The position numbers and the translations under genes were made by a program. The notes beneath the pieces were generated by a model, which did no database searches, was not told where the DNA came from, and saw only the letters and a list, made by a program, of their open reading frames with translations. This document shows, piece by piece, positions 35,041-46,570 of a stretch of DNA of 64,000 nt (its first letter is position 1; every line of letters begins with the position of its first letter). The DNA lies in contig OX485803.1 of NCBI GenBank assembly GCA_950295325.1, forward strand, positions 10,044,001 through 10,108,000, written 5' to 3'. The DNA is from Polytrichum commune. Lineage: Eukaryota; Streptophyta; Polytrichopsida; Polytrichales; Polytrichaceae.

Positions 35041-35944
35041 CACTTGCTCATCGGTCACTTCCCTCGGGCCTCTCTCCCATTCTCTCCTCTTAATATCTAT
35101 TCCTTCCTGAGCATTGCACTCCAACAGCAATCTGTAAATATAGCATTGCATCCAACCCCGGACAAGCCTCCTCTTATTTCTTGAGTCTGAAGCTTCCCGT
35201 AGTGTGTTTCCACGCTGCATTTGGTGCGGAACCGTGTCTGGGGACTCCATATTTGTTGCAAGCAACTTAGCTTCCCATTGAAGCCTGCTCGGAGGGAGTT
35301 GACAGAGTTAAGAAGAGTTGCGAGCGATTACATAATACAGTGTCTCTTCTCTTCTCTTCTTTGAGAGTGCAGCGTACAGAATTTGAGGTTTTCTGTTGAG
35401 GAGGGGCAGGTTCATTGCAATACAGAGTTGGAAGGAGGAGGGAGTATCATCTTGTTGAGAAATTGGTTCTTCCTCGATTGATAGGATTTTTGCGGACAGA
35501 CATAAAGGGAGTGGCGTGCACGAACAGGTTATGGTGACGCAAGGAGAAAAGCTAGCAATATAAGAAAGAGGGGCGAGTACGTTGGTGTGTCGGGGCAGAA
35601 AAAGGTTCCGGAGCAGCAGGTTGTGAGAAAAGAAAAAAGTGAAAAGAACAGAAAAACAAATTGTGGGAGTGGAGCCTTAGTGTGTAAGGAGGAGTTGTTC
35701 CAAGTTTTCGGAGGCACAGGGGTGATTGATTTGATTGACTGAAGAAAGTAATTCGGTTGGGTTTTGTTTGTGTCAATGGACGTGGCTACTACGTCGGAGG
35801 CTGACAATACTCTATAGCATTGGCTGAACACGGTGTTGGTGAGCAGAGGAGTTTTTGAGTGAGGAGTTTGGGAGTATAACAGAAGAGTTCCCGAGAGTTA
35901 CAGGAAGTTCTAGAGGGTGAGAGAGAGAGAGAGAGAGAAAAAAG
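35041..35944 (+). promoter_or_regulatory. Probable 5' leader of the DUF506 gene with two short uORFs and GA tract
   Basis: If transcription starts near 35040 the leader is about 900 nt. It holds two short uORFs opening with ATG: 35531-35563 (MVTQGEKLAI) and 35776-35817 (MDVATTSEADNTL). A GA tract at 35919-35938 ends six bases before the start codon. GA tracts in plant leaders are known targets of BBR/BPC factors. A spliced 5' UTR intron is possible and would remove one or both uORFs. Confidence 0.4.
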
Positions 35945-37327
35945 ATGCCTGGACTATTAACAATGAGACCGGTAGGGACGGCCTCGAAGGCGACTCGCAG
36001 CTCTCGAGGATTAGCGAGGCCGAAGCCAGAGAAGGCGACATGGGAGGAGAAAGGTCCTGCACCTCCAACGACGCTTGTGCGAGTGCCGTCGTTGACCACG
36101 TCCGGATTCACATCCTCACAGCTGCAAACCAACGGGCCAGCAGGAGGAGCGAGAAGCAAGAAGGACTCGGTGACGGAGAACATTAAAATCAAACTCCTCG
36201 GCACAACCGGAGGAGCTGGTCAGCTGGACAAATCAGGCAACGAGTACAGCAGCAGCGGAAGCGAGCACGAGCCGAGCTCCATCTGCTTAGCAGCCATGGT
36301 GGACGAGTTCATGGAGCACGAGACAACAGAGAATAGCAACAATTTCGGACGCTCTCGCGGCAACGACGATGATGACGACGACTCGAAGTCGTCTCTTGGC
36401 GGAGAGCTTTCCGAGATTCTCCAAGGTCTGGTTCCTTGTGCTAATGCCACCGAGAGAATCTTGCTCAGCGAGGTTAGCAAAGCGCTTGCCAAGGAAGCTG
36501 GAGTTTCGAACTTTTTGAGACGTCAAGTGATGAAGCATCTTCGATCGGCAGGTTATAACGCTGCGATTTGTAAGTCGCGCTGGGACCACGCGGGTGGGTT
36601 TCCCGGAGGAGATTATGAGTACATCGATGTGGTGTTCGGAGGTGCAACTGGGAAGAGCGAGAGGATTGTTATTGACGTGGAATTCAAAGCCCAGTTCGAG
36701 ATTGCGCGACCTACCGCGAGGTATAATGCTGTTGTGCAAGTTTTACCCACCATCTTCGTGGGTAAGGCGGACCGGCTGCAGCAGATCGTGAACGTCATGT
36801 CGGATGCGGTGAAACTTTCGCTGAAGAAGCGTGGCATGCATTTGCCACCCTGGAGGAAGCCTGAGTACATTCGTGCGAAATGGTTCTCGTCTTACAGACG
36901 GACAACTAACGGTGTTTTACATGCCAAGGATGATGAGGACGATGATGAGGTTATGATTGACATCGCTAGGATTGCTGTGCGAGGAAATGGATGGGATGCG
37001 AGGTTCACAGATGAAATGGAAGTGGATTACGAGAGAGCTGAGGCCCGACAGGCTATGAAGCAGATGGAGAGTAATGTCATTGGCAACAGGGTCATGAAGA
37101 TTAGCAGTAAACGAGTTGAGCAGAATGTTGCAGCCTACAGCGCTGTTGAGAATAGCGACTGGCAGCCTCCGTCTTTGAAGGCGAGGACATTTCAGCGTCC
37201 CGGTCCGGCTGGTCTTGCGTCGATCTTGCGAGAAGCTGGTCTGACGGCATCATTCAAGACCAGCTTGACCCATCATCAAGAGCAAGCGCTTGGTGGTCGC
37301 AGCAGAGGCATGGCGATGGCGGTATAA
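35945..37327 (+). CDS. DUF506 / PDDEXK_6 family protein (460 aa)
   Basis: This plant-specific family has a fold related to PD-(D/E)XK nucleases and mostly unknown roles; one Arabidopsis member, RXR1, was reported to repress root-hair elongation. The N-terminal 110 residues are basic, Ser/Pro-rich and probably disordered. An acidic D-run lies at 141-146. The conserved domain spans about 155-325: LRSAGYNAAICKSRWDH (199-215), YEYIDVVF (224-231), RIVIDVEFKAQFEIARPT (240-257), LPTIFVGKADRLQQIV (267-282), SLKKRGMHLPPWRKPEYIRAKW (292-313). D228, D244, E246 and K248 fall where a PD..ExK site would lie. A C-terminal WQPPSLKAR..GLASILREAG motif (406-432) is also typical. The frame is complete in one exon. 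The start is the first in-frame ATG after the GA tract, with A at -3. No close host neighbour exists. Confidence 0.93.
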   Translation: MPGLLTMRPVGTASKATRSSRGLARPKPEKATWEEKGPAPPTTLVRVPSLTTSGFTSSQLQTNGPAGGARSKKDSVTENIKIKLLGTTGGAGQLDKSGNEYSSSGSEHEPSSICLAAMVDEFMEHETTENSNNFGRSRGNDDDDDDSKSSLGGELSEILQGLVPCANATERILLSEVSKALAKEAGVSNFLRRQVMKHLRSAGYNAAICKSRWDHAGGFPGGDYEYIDVVFGGATGKSERIVIDVEFKAQFEIARPTARYNAVVQVLPTIFVGKADRLQQIVNVMSDAVKLSLKKRGMHLPPWRKPEYIRAKWFSSYRRTTNGVLHAKDDEDDDEVMIDIARIAVRGNGWDARFTDEMEVDYERAEARQAMKQMESNVIGNRVMKISSKRVEQNVAAYSAVENSDWQPPSLKARTFQRPGPAGLASILREAGLTASFKTSLTHHQEQALGGRSRGMAMAV

Positions 37328-40300
37328 GCAAACGCAAGAGCTACAGTAAAAGCAACGTTGCTGCCCATGCCGATGATGATCTGTAACATATACGTGTGAT
37401 ATATTTTTGCAATATCGATGTGTGCATAGATGATGTCGCCTTTTTATATATTCTTGCGACAAAATTTTACTTCTCCTTTGCCAAGGATGAAGGCGACACC
37501 AACGCCCATTTTGAGAGAAAATAGATTGTGCGAGAACTGTAGGTTTAGATAATGAAAAATCGAAAATTTTAGCGAGCATGCGCTTTGACTTCTGTGATTA
37601 GTAGAAGTGCTGGGGCGATTCAAACCCTTGAGTTGAAGAGAAAAATAGACCGTCCCTAGCTGCAGAATAAGACACTAGAGGAAGAGTGCATGGATGGATC
37701 TCGATGGTCACCGCCTCATGTAGCGAATTATTGGTGGGAGTTTTGCCGGGAAGCACATCGAAGAAAAGTTTTGTGTTGCGTTTTGAAAGTAGTTTTGTTC
37801 TATAATCCCCTTTACGAGTGGGTTTTTCCACTCACGGTATTGGATTCTTTCACGAGCCGCATAAGTGGACTCTGAGTTGAGTTGGAGTGTCCTTGCTGGC
37901 TTCCATCGCCAAAAAAGACCTGTATGGAAGTCTACTGATTGAAAAAAATAATGAAAGACAATTTTCCTTGTCTATACTGTCTGGTGCTTGCATCGGGGTT
38001 TTCACTCAATTCCAAGTTTCCTATATTCCGATGTGTCGGTTGTATCTTTCTTTCCCTTTTCCCTTCCCGTGTTGATGATTGTGAACCAAGTGCTTGATAC
38101 TCTTGTCTTGAATGATTTCCTTAGAAACTTGCAAAGTTGATATTTCTAGGTTTTCTGCCTCAGCATGAGGAACAGTGAAGGATACACTGAACACGTCAGG
38201 TCGAGAGACATGCTGATTTTTCATTATGGCTTTGGGGGCATCATACAAGGTACATGAGCTTCGACAACCATATTGTGCAATGTGCTTCCTATCTAAAATC
38301 ATCCGCAACATTCTCTGCCCGTAAATCACACAAGTTCTCCAACGTAGATGAGTTGATTTGTTCACGATCTGCTAGTATTTCAAATGTTGGATTGGTGCTA
38401 TTGTGGTATTGCTCACCCCAGTTTGAATCTGTTGCAGCTTGCAGGCCCTTATATTTCTACATATGATCTTAACATGAATGAACATAAATTTCAACGTTTT
38501 TACAGACTGATCGATATGAGCAGCTTCAGTATTTGCACCAATCTGTGTTTCACACCCCTCCCATTGTGAGTTTTCAAAGAAGCATACCAAAGAGAAGATA
38601 CCAGCATGGTTGCTGCTGGCTAACCCTGGAAAGTGTGGATCCTGATAAGAATAATCTCGAAAAAAATAACATTATCAGGGTATGTACATGATCTCTTTCT
38701 CCAAGTGGCAATGACTTATTGTTGACTTTCATTATAGCTCAATACGTGATAAGCCTTGAAATTTGTCTTCAGAGAAGATTGTTCCATTTGCCTATGTCAG
38801 ATCAGTGTATATCAAGATATAATGATATTCACAAAGGGCTCAAAATAAGGACAAGTTGTTGATCATTACATGTTTCATAATCCGGAAGATGTGTGACAGT
38901 TTAAGGTACTCTAATTTACTTCATCTGGTTCCCTCTTCTGAACTACAATATTATTGGTCAATTACATGTGTAGTAGTATTCATGATGAATTGTCAATAAG
39001 TCCTTGTCTTTCCTTACATGCATGTCTACATGTTGATAGTCTTTAGGCAGCAATAGGATTTCTCTGCAGAGCAGTTTAGGACTGCTTGTTCTTCTTTGTC
39101 CTTGTTTCTTGAGGTGCACATTTCCTCCTCTGGTTCTTTGTAGAGTTTCATGCCATTTGTAATTGACCTCTGTTTTCCTGAATTTTATGCCATTTGTAAT
39201 TAACTATTCTGGATTTCAATTTTGATCTGCACACTACTCAGAACAAGTACTCCTGCAGTACAATATACTGGTAATGTGCATTTGTGGAATCTTTCCCTTT
39301 GAAAATGCTTTGTGTAATCTTGCAGCCACTAAAGTCATGGACGAAGTACGGAAGCCGGGGTCAAAGGCACAAATAGGCACTCATGCTATGCGTTCCTTAT
39401 TTTGACCACTTGCACTAAGTAGTCCATTGGTTTTTGAAGAGAGAATGCGCACAGTTGTTTCAGTGCTAGTTCACCGTGCTCACTATGGATTCTTGATGAT
39501 CAACATCAGTTTAGAAATTGCAGGATGTTCTTGGTATCACACACAAGTGGCTCACAATAAGAAGACATTCACCAGTGTCATCTGGGTTAATGTGAACTTG
39601 TGTACCTGAACTGTTCCGGGAATGTCTCATTTTTAGGAAAGACATAAATATTTTGGTTATAATTCTGAGATCCAGTGTACTTTGTAGAAAGGATTATCTA
39701 AAGAGATTTGTGTTGATTTCAGTTTGCTATTTCACAGAAAATATCAATTGTGTCTTTTCATTGTTACTGAAGGGGACCTGCACGCTTCTAAATCTCAACT
39801 TGCTGCATGCCAGTTGGGATCTATATTTCGTCTTACGTGGCTGGCTGAGAATAACTCCCTATGTCGACTTTCTTAACAAATAGAGAAGATGCAAGAGAAA
39901 GGTGCAATAAACAGATTTAACTAATAAATGATGACTGTTATGTTGGCTTGTAGTAGAGTCAAATGATTGTTATGGGTGACGGGCAAAGTTGAAGAGCAGT
40001 CAAGTGTCTGATTACTTCTGAAAGCAGATTGATTAATTATATAGATTCCCATGTCAGCTTCATATTTGCCGAATATGAATATGTTTGCGTATGTCATTTT
40101 AATCAAATGACTTCAACCATGTGGAAAATTTGCCTCTTCTAAATGAGTCATTGCTCGTGGAAAGTCTGACCTAGCAATATGGAGCTGCCCTTGCAGTGTG
40201 AAGCTTCAGTAATAACAGCACAGCTATATCGAAATATGTGTGAAGTTACTTCAGACTGTCTTCGCCTGTGAACAGGCTTCAGAAACCCAAATTTAAAATC

Positions 40301-40518
40301 AAAAAATTGGTCCAAGAAATTGATAATGTCAATTGCAAGTAAGAAAGAAGGAATGCCCAGCATCAAGATTCGTGATGTCTTAGAACCAAGACAATGTGAA
40401 GTTCACAGAAAATTTGAGGACTGCCTGACGTGCAATCCTATATTCATAGCTCATCGATCAAGCAACCTTTTCATGGAGCACTTTGCGAACACACAAAGTA
40501 AAAGTGGCCACACACGAG

Positions 40519-40560
<42 letters not shown>

Positions 40561-40850
40561 AGAAAGCCTTTAAGTCTCTTTCAAAACATTCTGTCACATA
40601 AAGTCCCTTGGTGACAGTGGACGTGCTCTCTAAAAGATTTTGCTCCAAAACACAAAAGATATGTGAAAATACCACACACATTCCACATGCGCCCCGTGAA
40701 TGTGCACGTGCAGCAATCCATGTTTGAGTACTGAATATAGAGGAGGTGGCCAGTTTTGGGCTTGGGTTTCACAAGGTCTACGTATTCTCATTTCAAAGCA
40801 CAAGGCAAAGGACTTTCATCTTTGTGAAACGGAGTCTATTTATGTGGTTC
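37328..40850 (+). other. Repeat-poor non-coding block downstream of the DUF506 gene
   Basis: No frame looks coding. Unlike the rest of the window, it contains none of the repeat families listed here except a CAGC microsatellite. T-rich stretches, AATGAA-like words (about 37550) and TTGCAG acceptor-like sites (for example 39321-39326) would suit a long or spliced 3' UTR or a non-coding transcript. That is inference only. Confidence 0.4.
40519..40560 (+). repeat. (CAGC)n microsatellite
   Basis: About ten GCCA/CAGC tetramers. They give Ala-Gly-Trp-Leu or Ser-Gln-Pro-Ala frames that are not genes. Confidence 0.95.
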
Positions 40851-40853
40851 TAA

Positions 40854-41375
40854 TGCCACCTCCCCACCTGACTTTAGCTAAGCCTAAAAGTTGGTTCTAA
40901 AAACAAGGCCTTCACACCATCGACATTATCTAGTGCCGAGCCTAGTTGGCAAATGATGTGGCATGGTTTAGAAGTGGAGGTTTTAAGCCTCAAGCATCAA
41001 CCCTCCCATCGGTACCTAGACATGAGGCAAGAATATACGACCTTTAAAAGTGTTGCCTCCCGGCCTTGTGATTGGTTGCTTTTTAGTCTTAGCTGTGAGG
41101 GGATGAGGAGCTCCATTAACAAAAAACCAATGGTAAGATAGGTGAGTGGTAAGGCATTTGGGGATGGGACAAAAACTATCCAACATTCACTGCCTGGTAG
41201 ATAAAACCATGCACATGTGTGAAAGCTACTTAACTAAAACCTACTGGAAAATCTCCGGAGCAAGTTCTTGTAGGTGCATTGGGATAGCCGGATGCCTCCC
41301 CTATAACCGAGGGAGCTTTACCCGGTTTTTAGGAAAGACTTTGGTTATTTGGTAAAGTCAAGTGGGGAGGGGGCA
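40854..41375 (+). mobile_element. Harbinger-type MITE family H, copy 2 (TAA duplication)
   Basis: The ends are TGCCACCTCCCCACCTGACT and, inverted, TGCCCCCTCCCCACTTGACT, flanked by TAA (40851-40853 and 41376-41378). The 522 bp body is an inverted-orientation match to 25689-26221, sharing for example GGAGGTTTTAAGCCTCAA-type and ATTCACTGCCTGGTAGATAA-type tracts. Confidence 0.88.
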
Positions 41376-42180
41376 TAAGAATATCATTTTGTGCAAGATG
41401 GTCACTTGTCTAATGGCTCTTATTTTTGTCATGACTAAAGTATGGACTAATAGGTTGTTGACTTGTTATCTATATGTATAGGGTGAGTTTCCATCTAGGC
41501 TACTCGCTTACTAGATTCTAGAAAATAGTGGGTCAGAGGTGTTCGCATGTAGTTAAGCACAAGCCGCCATCCAACTAGATTCTTACAATCCGCTAGAGTG
41601 TGGAGGGTTGTGGACATGGGCCGCTAGACTTTCATGCGTCCACTAAAGAATCTTTAACTTACAAGTGCCGATCACTAAAGGATTGAATACCGGTTTTAGG
41701 AGGAGGTTTTAACCTGGAGGAGAAGGTTAGTAGGTGGTCTTGGATATGAGATGATGGGAGTAGCTAGTTGGCACACATGAACCCTACCCCACTAGATTCC
41801 CTCTACATTTGGGCGGGTTTGTCCTTATTCACACTAGAATATGGTGGGCAAGTGGCAACATGGAAACTCACCCTTATTACCCACAACTAACATCCCTCAA
41901 GTCTTAATAAGGGTAGCCATGAGCACTTCCGGTCCCACCCACCCGCAAAAGGGATTTCATAAAGGCCTTTGTGACACTCTCCTCGTCCTCTTTTGTCTAT
42001 CCTCTTGAGCCTCTTGGCGGTTGTGGCTCTGGGCTTCTAGAATATGTGTTTGTAACCCTTGGTTTGTATATGAGTTGTTTGTGGCTATTGGATTATGCTT
42101 TGAGGAGTTTTTGGTTTGTGTTCTTAGTAGTTGTGGTCCTTCATTTGCATCCTCGAAGCTTTTGTATTTAGTTTTAGAAC
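41376..42180. other. No gene; contains the dispersed repeat at 41620-41860
   Basis: GTGAGTTTCCATSTAGGCYACTCGC near 41484 is also present at 855-880, and 41620-41860 matches 13740-14010. Both are remnants of an unclassified older repeat. Confidence 0.45.
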
Positions 42181-42565
42181 CTTAGTGATCTCTTTTAATC
42201 TATTAGCCTAAAACTATTCTTGAATCTTTGTTGATTTTTCATCTCTCTCAAGTCTATCTTAAATTTTAGATGTTACTCTTAGTTTCTACACTTTGAATTA
42301 TTATTGGATCTCTCTTAATCTTCTAACAATGAAACATTATTGGATCTTTTATAGTTTCCCTAGCTTTGAATCATTATCGGATCTCTCTTAGTCTTTTATA
42401 TCTCTCGGATCTCCTTTAAGTTTTAGATTTCTCTCTTAGTTTCTTCACTTTGTATCATTATTGGATTTCTTTTAGTTGCCTTATTTTGAAGCACTATTGA
42501 GTCTCTCTTAGTTTCTTAAGTTTGAATCAAAATCGGATTTCTCTTAGTCTTTCAATTTTCTCTTG
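42180..42565 (+). repeat. Degenerate ~60-70 bp tandem repeat
   Basis: Variants of TTTGAATCATTATTGGATCT then CTCTTAGTTTCT follow each other at least six times, very AT-rich, with no coding. The tract after it (42600-42730) is rich in CAACACAA words. Confidence 0.7.
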
Positions 42566-43699
42566 GATAATTTTCTCATTAACATATATTTTGATCTTGA
42601 ACATCTCTTAGTTCTAAAACTAAACAACACAATACAACACAAAATAACATATTAACAAATAAAAATAAAAATACAACACCACATAACACATTACCAAAAA
42701 AGAACCAACACAACACAACACATTATAAAAAATTACCTAAATTTGGGCCCATAATGTTACAACATATTATTAAAATTGATACACTAACTTATGGTTAACT
42801 TATGATTTCTTATTATTATAATTTGAGGCAGGTGATAAGTATTGATGGATCTAGTTTTTTTTTATTGTATAGGACTTATAGATTAGTGTTAGAGGCCTTG
42901 GCTCATTTATTGGTAATAAATGAAAATAAAATAATGTAAAAACAATGTCAAGTTAGGGTATCAATACCGTATAGTACTTGGTTAGCATATTAGCATCGCA
43001 CTTTATATTGAAATAGAGAGCAATCATGTTATGAAGATTAGGTTAGGGTATGGAGCAGTGGGTTTCGGGTTAAGGTATCGACCTTAACACATGCTCTCAA
43101 TTGATACCTAAACCATGGCATTTAAAGCCACTTAACCACTGATATGTGAGTCCATAATTTCATATAATAATACTTTACATGACATCATGTGTCCAAATTT
43201 TATCAAAGAAGAAAAAGATAAACACCAAAAATTTCAATCAAATTATGATCAATCCAACATATGAGGTAGATTGTCAATAAAAATCACTAAATGAACAAAA
43301 AATGTTTATTGATTGCCAAATTCAAGAGAAAATACCTAAAGTCACATCATGCACACATTTCCGGTTATGCCTCAATAATTTTAGAAAATAGCAATTTGAG
43401 CTCATGTACACATGTTTTTTTTAGTAAAGAGGGGACAAGGAGGGCCTACCCACCAACTTGCTACACACCCTCTAAAACAATATCCATCCCACCCACCCGA
43501 TGAACTCATCTAGAATTTGTTACTGAACGAGCTTACATAGATGTCGTGAATCCCCAACCCCAATTTTGAGGACTACATATGACACAATAAAGGTGAATTA
43601 ACCAAAAAAAAAGGTATTGGGCCTTTATGTGGTCACTCTTCATGAGAGAGAGAGAGAGAGAGAGAGAGAGTATCACTTCCTCATAATTAGACAACCTAC
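42566..43699. other. No gene; (GA)n at 43644-43670
   Basis: AT-rich sequence and a perfect GA microsatellite. No coding signal. Confidence 0.5.
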
Positions 43700-43702
43700 A
43701 TT

Positions 43703-43853
43703 CACTACAAGGATCACGGGTCGTTAGCACTGGTTTTCGGTTGCTTGAGGTAGCTTTTAGGTGTCCAAGTCTATCGACGTAATAGACGTGGGCACCTAAA
43801 ATGTACCTCAAGTGGCCGAAAACTAGTGCTAACAACTCATGATCCTTGTGGCG
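43703..43853. mobile_element. CACTA-type MITE, 151 bp foldback, ATT duplication
   Basis: The left end CACTACAAGGATCACGGGTC has the CACTACAAG start typical of En/Spm (CACTA) elements. The inverted right end is CGCCACAAGGATCATGAGTT. Almost the whole element pairs with itself: about 70 bp arms around CTATCGACGTAATAG. ATT flanks both sides (43700-43702 and 43854-43856), the 3 bp duplication expected for CACTA. No ORF. Confidence 0.85.
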
Positions 43854-43856
43854 ATT

Positions 43857-44679
43857 AGAGTTGGTATTGGGCAAGGCTTGTATCCAAGTACGGACATAAA
43901 AAATTACATGTGTTACGATGAGGTTGGACTCCGTGGTCGAGAAGTTGTTAACCATTTCGGGCTCAATCGTTAACAACATTGGGAGGGCTCCTCCGATGAC
44001 TTGAAGAGACAGAGAATCATTTCTTTCTACTCTCACAACATTCGCATCTCAACTGTGATTGGGAAACCGAAAATGACGATTTCCATGATTCGCGATCCCC
44101 CCATCCGCTCGCTCCCGCACTCAAAATCGTGCATGGAGTTGATCGAAGCACCCCACACTTGGCAACTCCAAAACTCTCCACGGACTGTGTCTCGTGGCTT
44201 GAATTGAGCACAAAGGAAGGTACGTCAATGGTCTGGCTGGGATAACATAGCGAAAGGAAGCTTTGAATGCACTCGACTTTCCAAAGGCTTTGTCGACTGG
44301 TACATACATATGGCTTATACAATGGTCTCTCACTTATTAATGTGACACTCGACTCTCATCAGCAAGCAGCAGCAGCAGCTGCCGAGACCCAACATGACGC
44401 ACGCATGCAGTCGGAGACTATTCATGGGCTGGGCTGGGCTTTCTGCCCAAAAGTATAGTAACGCAAGAGCAAAGACCCAGCCAGTGCATGCAACTTCGCC
44501 ACAAGTATCTCTTCTCCTCTCCTCTCTTCTCTTCTCTTCTCTTCTCTGCTCTCAAATGCATCTGCTGGGGCACTCATCAGGCCTGAGACTTGGCAGCTGC
44601 TGCTGCTGCTGACGTCATGGATAAATTTGGAAACGAGGACGTCTTCAAACCAGTGTGTGTCCATGGAGATGTTTAGGGC
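43857..44679. other. No gene seen; CTTCT-rich and GCAGCA patches
   Basis: A TCTTC pentamer run lies near 44515-44545 and CAGCAGCAGC words near 44365-44380. Frames here are compositional. Confidence 0.45.
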
Positions 44680-44885
44680 ATGATTGGGGTCGAAATCCGG
44701 GTGTTCCCAAGCCCAACCGGTTGCATGGTGTGATCTTTTGGTTGTTCTTTATTGGTTTTTGACGTGTATTCCATGTTTTTTAAAAAAATTTATGATGATT
44801 GGTAATTCTCCTGAAGTCTTGAACTACGACCGATTGTTTCTCAAACTCAATCAGTTCATCTTTAATTATACTAAATCGTCATGTT
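44680..44885 (+). repeat. Dispersed repeat family E, copy 2
   Basis: It keeps GGGTCGAAATCCGGGTGTTC, CAAGCCCAACCGGTT, GTGTGATCTTTTGGTT, GTCTTGAAC and CTCAAACTCAATCAGTTCAT. The 3' end (GGTTCTCCCCGTTCATTGC) appears only at about 45220-45238, so roughly 330 bp is inserted between. Confidence 0.65.
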
Positions 44886-45660
44886 ACTGTGGGTTGTAGT
44901 GATTTTCTAGAGCCCACATCTATTCTCATTATGAGAATTGACGTGGATTGCGTTAACTTCCAACCCACTCTAAGTTTCTAGTAGAAAATGAGCGTGGGCC
45001 AGAGTAATTGTTTTTCTTAGAACGTGGTGTGGGTGATTATTTAATGTTATGCTACTTTTGTACTATAACTAATATTCAATGTGTTGGTAGGAGGTCTTCT
45101 TGAAGACTTAGGGAAAACCTGAGGTCTTGGACCCATGTTAATTCTACCTTGATTACAAAATTAGTGTGGCCCAAGCTAATTTCCCACCCACACTAATAAG
45201 ACTATTAAGTGTGGCAGTTGGTTCTCCCCGTTCATTGCTTCAAACATACTGAGTTTTTATTTCTAAGCAAAAAGGAATATCACTCACATGCCTTCTTGGA
45301 AGTTTCTACTTACAATCGGTGGAAGGAGAGAGAAGGGTTGGGCGCATGGCCCAGATGTGTTGCACTGCAACTGTTGTTAGCCGTCGGGGAGGTTGGGCAG
45401 TTGAGCGAGTGGCAGTTTAACACAACACAACAAAAAAGTGGTTGCCGCCAAGGCAAGCCACCGCGCAGGTTGTAGAATGTAGTAAAAATGCAACCTGCAT
45501 TTTACCCTAACACAATAAACACATTGCATGCGTTTTACCCAACAATCAAAATATGTGTTTTCATCACAATTTTGTATTGTCGGGTTTATATATTTTTTTG
45601 GTTTTTATTGTTGCGGCCCAGGTCCATCAATGGTTGCCCAAAGCCATGTGCCCAGCTCTA

Positions 45661-45800
45661 GAGGGAATTATTGTATACAAGCGTACCTCTCGTTCATCCA
45701 ACATAAAAACTTGACCCGCCGCTAAGGTAGATGAGGCTAATTTGGTTTGACTTCCTAGAATTGGACACCTATTTTGGCTTCTAATTGGCGGTACAGTCAA
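45661..45800. mobile_element. MITE family C, copy 5 (left part)
   Basis: The left end is the best preserved of the family: GAGGGAATTATTGTATACAA then GCGTACCTCTCGTTCATCCA. The right half has lost its inverted terminus. Confidence 0.6.
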
Positions 45801-46399
45801 TTTAATTTTGAGGGTGAGTAATACATGGTGATTTAGCTCCTGCCTTGATAATATTTGGGTTCATCACCATGGCAGAAGTCAAACTACACCCACCATCCTT
45901 TATAATGAGGAGTGTTAATCATCGAGCTATGACATGCTTGATTTTTTGTGCCCAAGGTGGGCAAAGTAGGAGGCAACATGTGGTTGTGAGGTGCCGACCA
46001 ACTTGTATTGTGGGTATTCTATAATGAAAAAAACAATTTGGCAACATTTTATGCTACATGTGACCACTTTAAAGACTTGACACAACCAATATTGGCAATA
46101 AACTTGGTTATCATTGGCAAATGACCCATGTAGAATCCGCTAATGACGTTGTCCACTTACAGAACATTGAACAATAAAAGAGTCCCCCCCCCCTTAATAA
46201 CACCACATTGGGAAGTAGAGAATCTTTTATTCGCGAGCCTAGACCAACACCTTCCTCAACTCCGATTTCAACGATTTCAAATCCTTTGATCGTGATTCAC
46301 AATTGCAAACATGCTCAAGCTCCTAATGCTCGAATCCATCGAATGGATGATTCCATAGGACTGGAGGTGTCCACATTAGCCTCATCTATCTTACTAGGT
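45801..46399. other. No gene seen
   Basis: Spacer between two family C copies; no coding signal. Confidence 0.4.
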
Positions 46400-46570
46400 T
46401 TATTACCTATAAGTTCATCTCATATGACTTCGAGGAAACTAATTCAGCGTCTTGAAAACCAATAAATTCCGGTGTCAAATAAAGGTGAAGAGGTAACCTC
46501 AAAGTTGCATACTAATTTCAGGGCTTTCATGTTGGTTGAATGAGAGGTACACTTGTATACAATGAATGCT
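46400..46570. mobile_element. MITE family C, copy 6 (right part)
   Basis: The right end is TTGAATGAGAGGTACACTTG then TATACAAT. Upstream, TTCATCTCATATGACTTCGA and TTCCGGTGTCAAATAA match inner blocks of copies 1, 3 and 4. The left terminus is missing. Confidence 0.55.

Noticed and set aside
35917-36186. Overlapping frame upstream of and across the DUF506 start
   Set aside because: It opens with GTG in the GA tract, has no ATG, and is out of frame with the conserved protein.
36220-36870. Minus-strand ORFs of 85-150 codons
   Set aside because: Antisense shadows of the DUF506 coding region.
40451-40681. ORF with repeated AGWL
   Set aside because: Translation of the CAGC microsatellite.
41460-42600. 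Possible LTR retrotransposon
   Set aside because: No paired LTRs, primer-binding site, or gag/pol frame could be found here.
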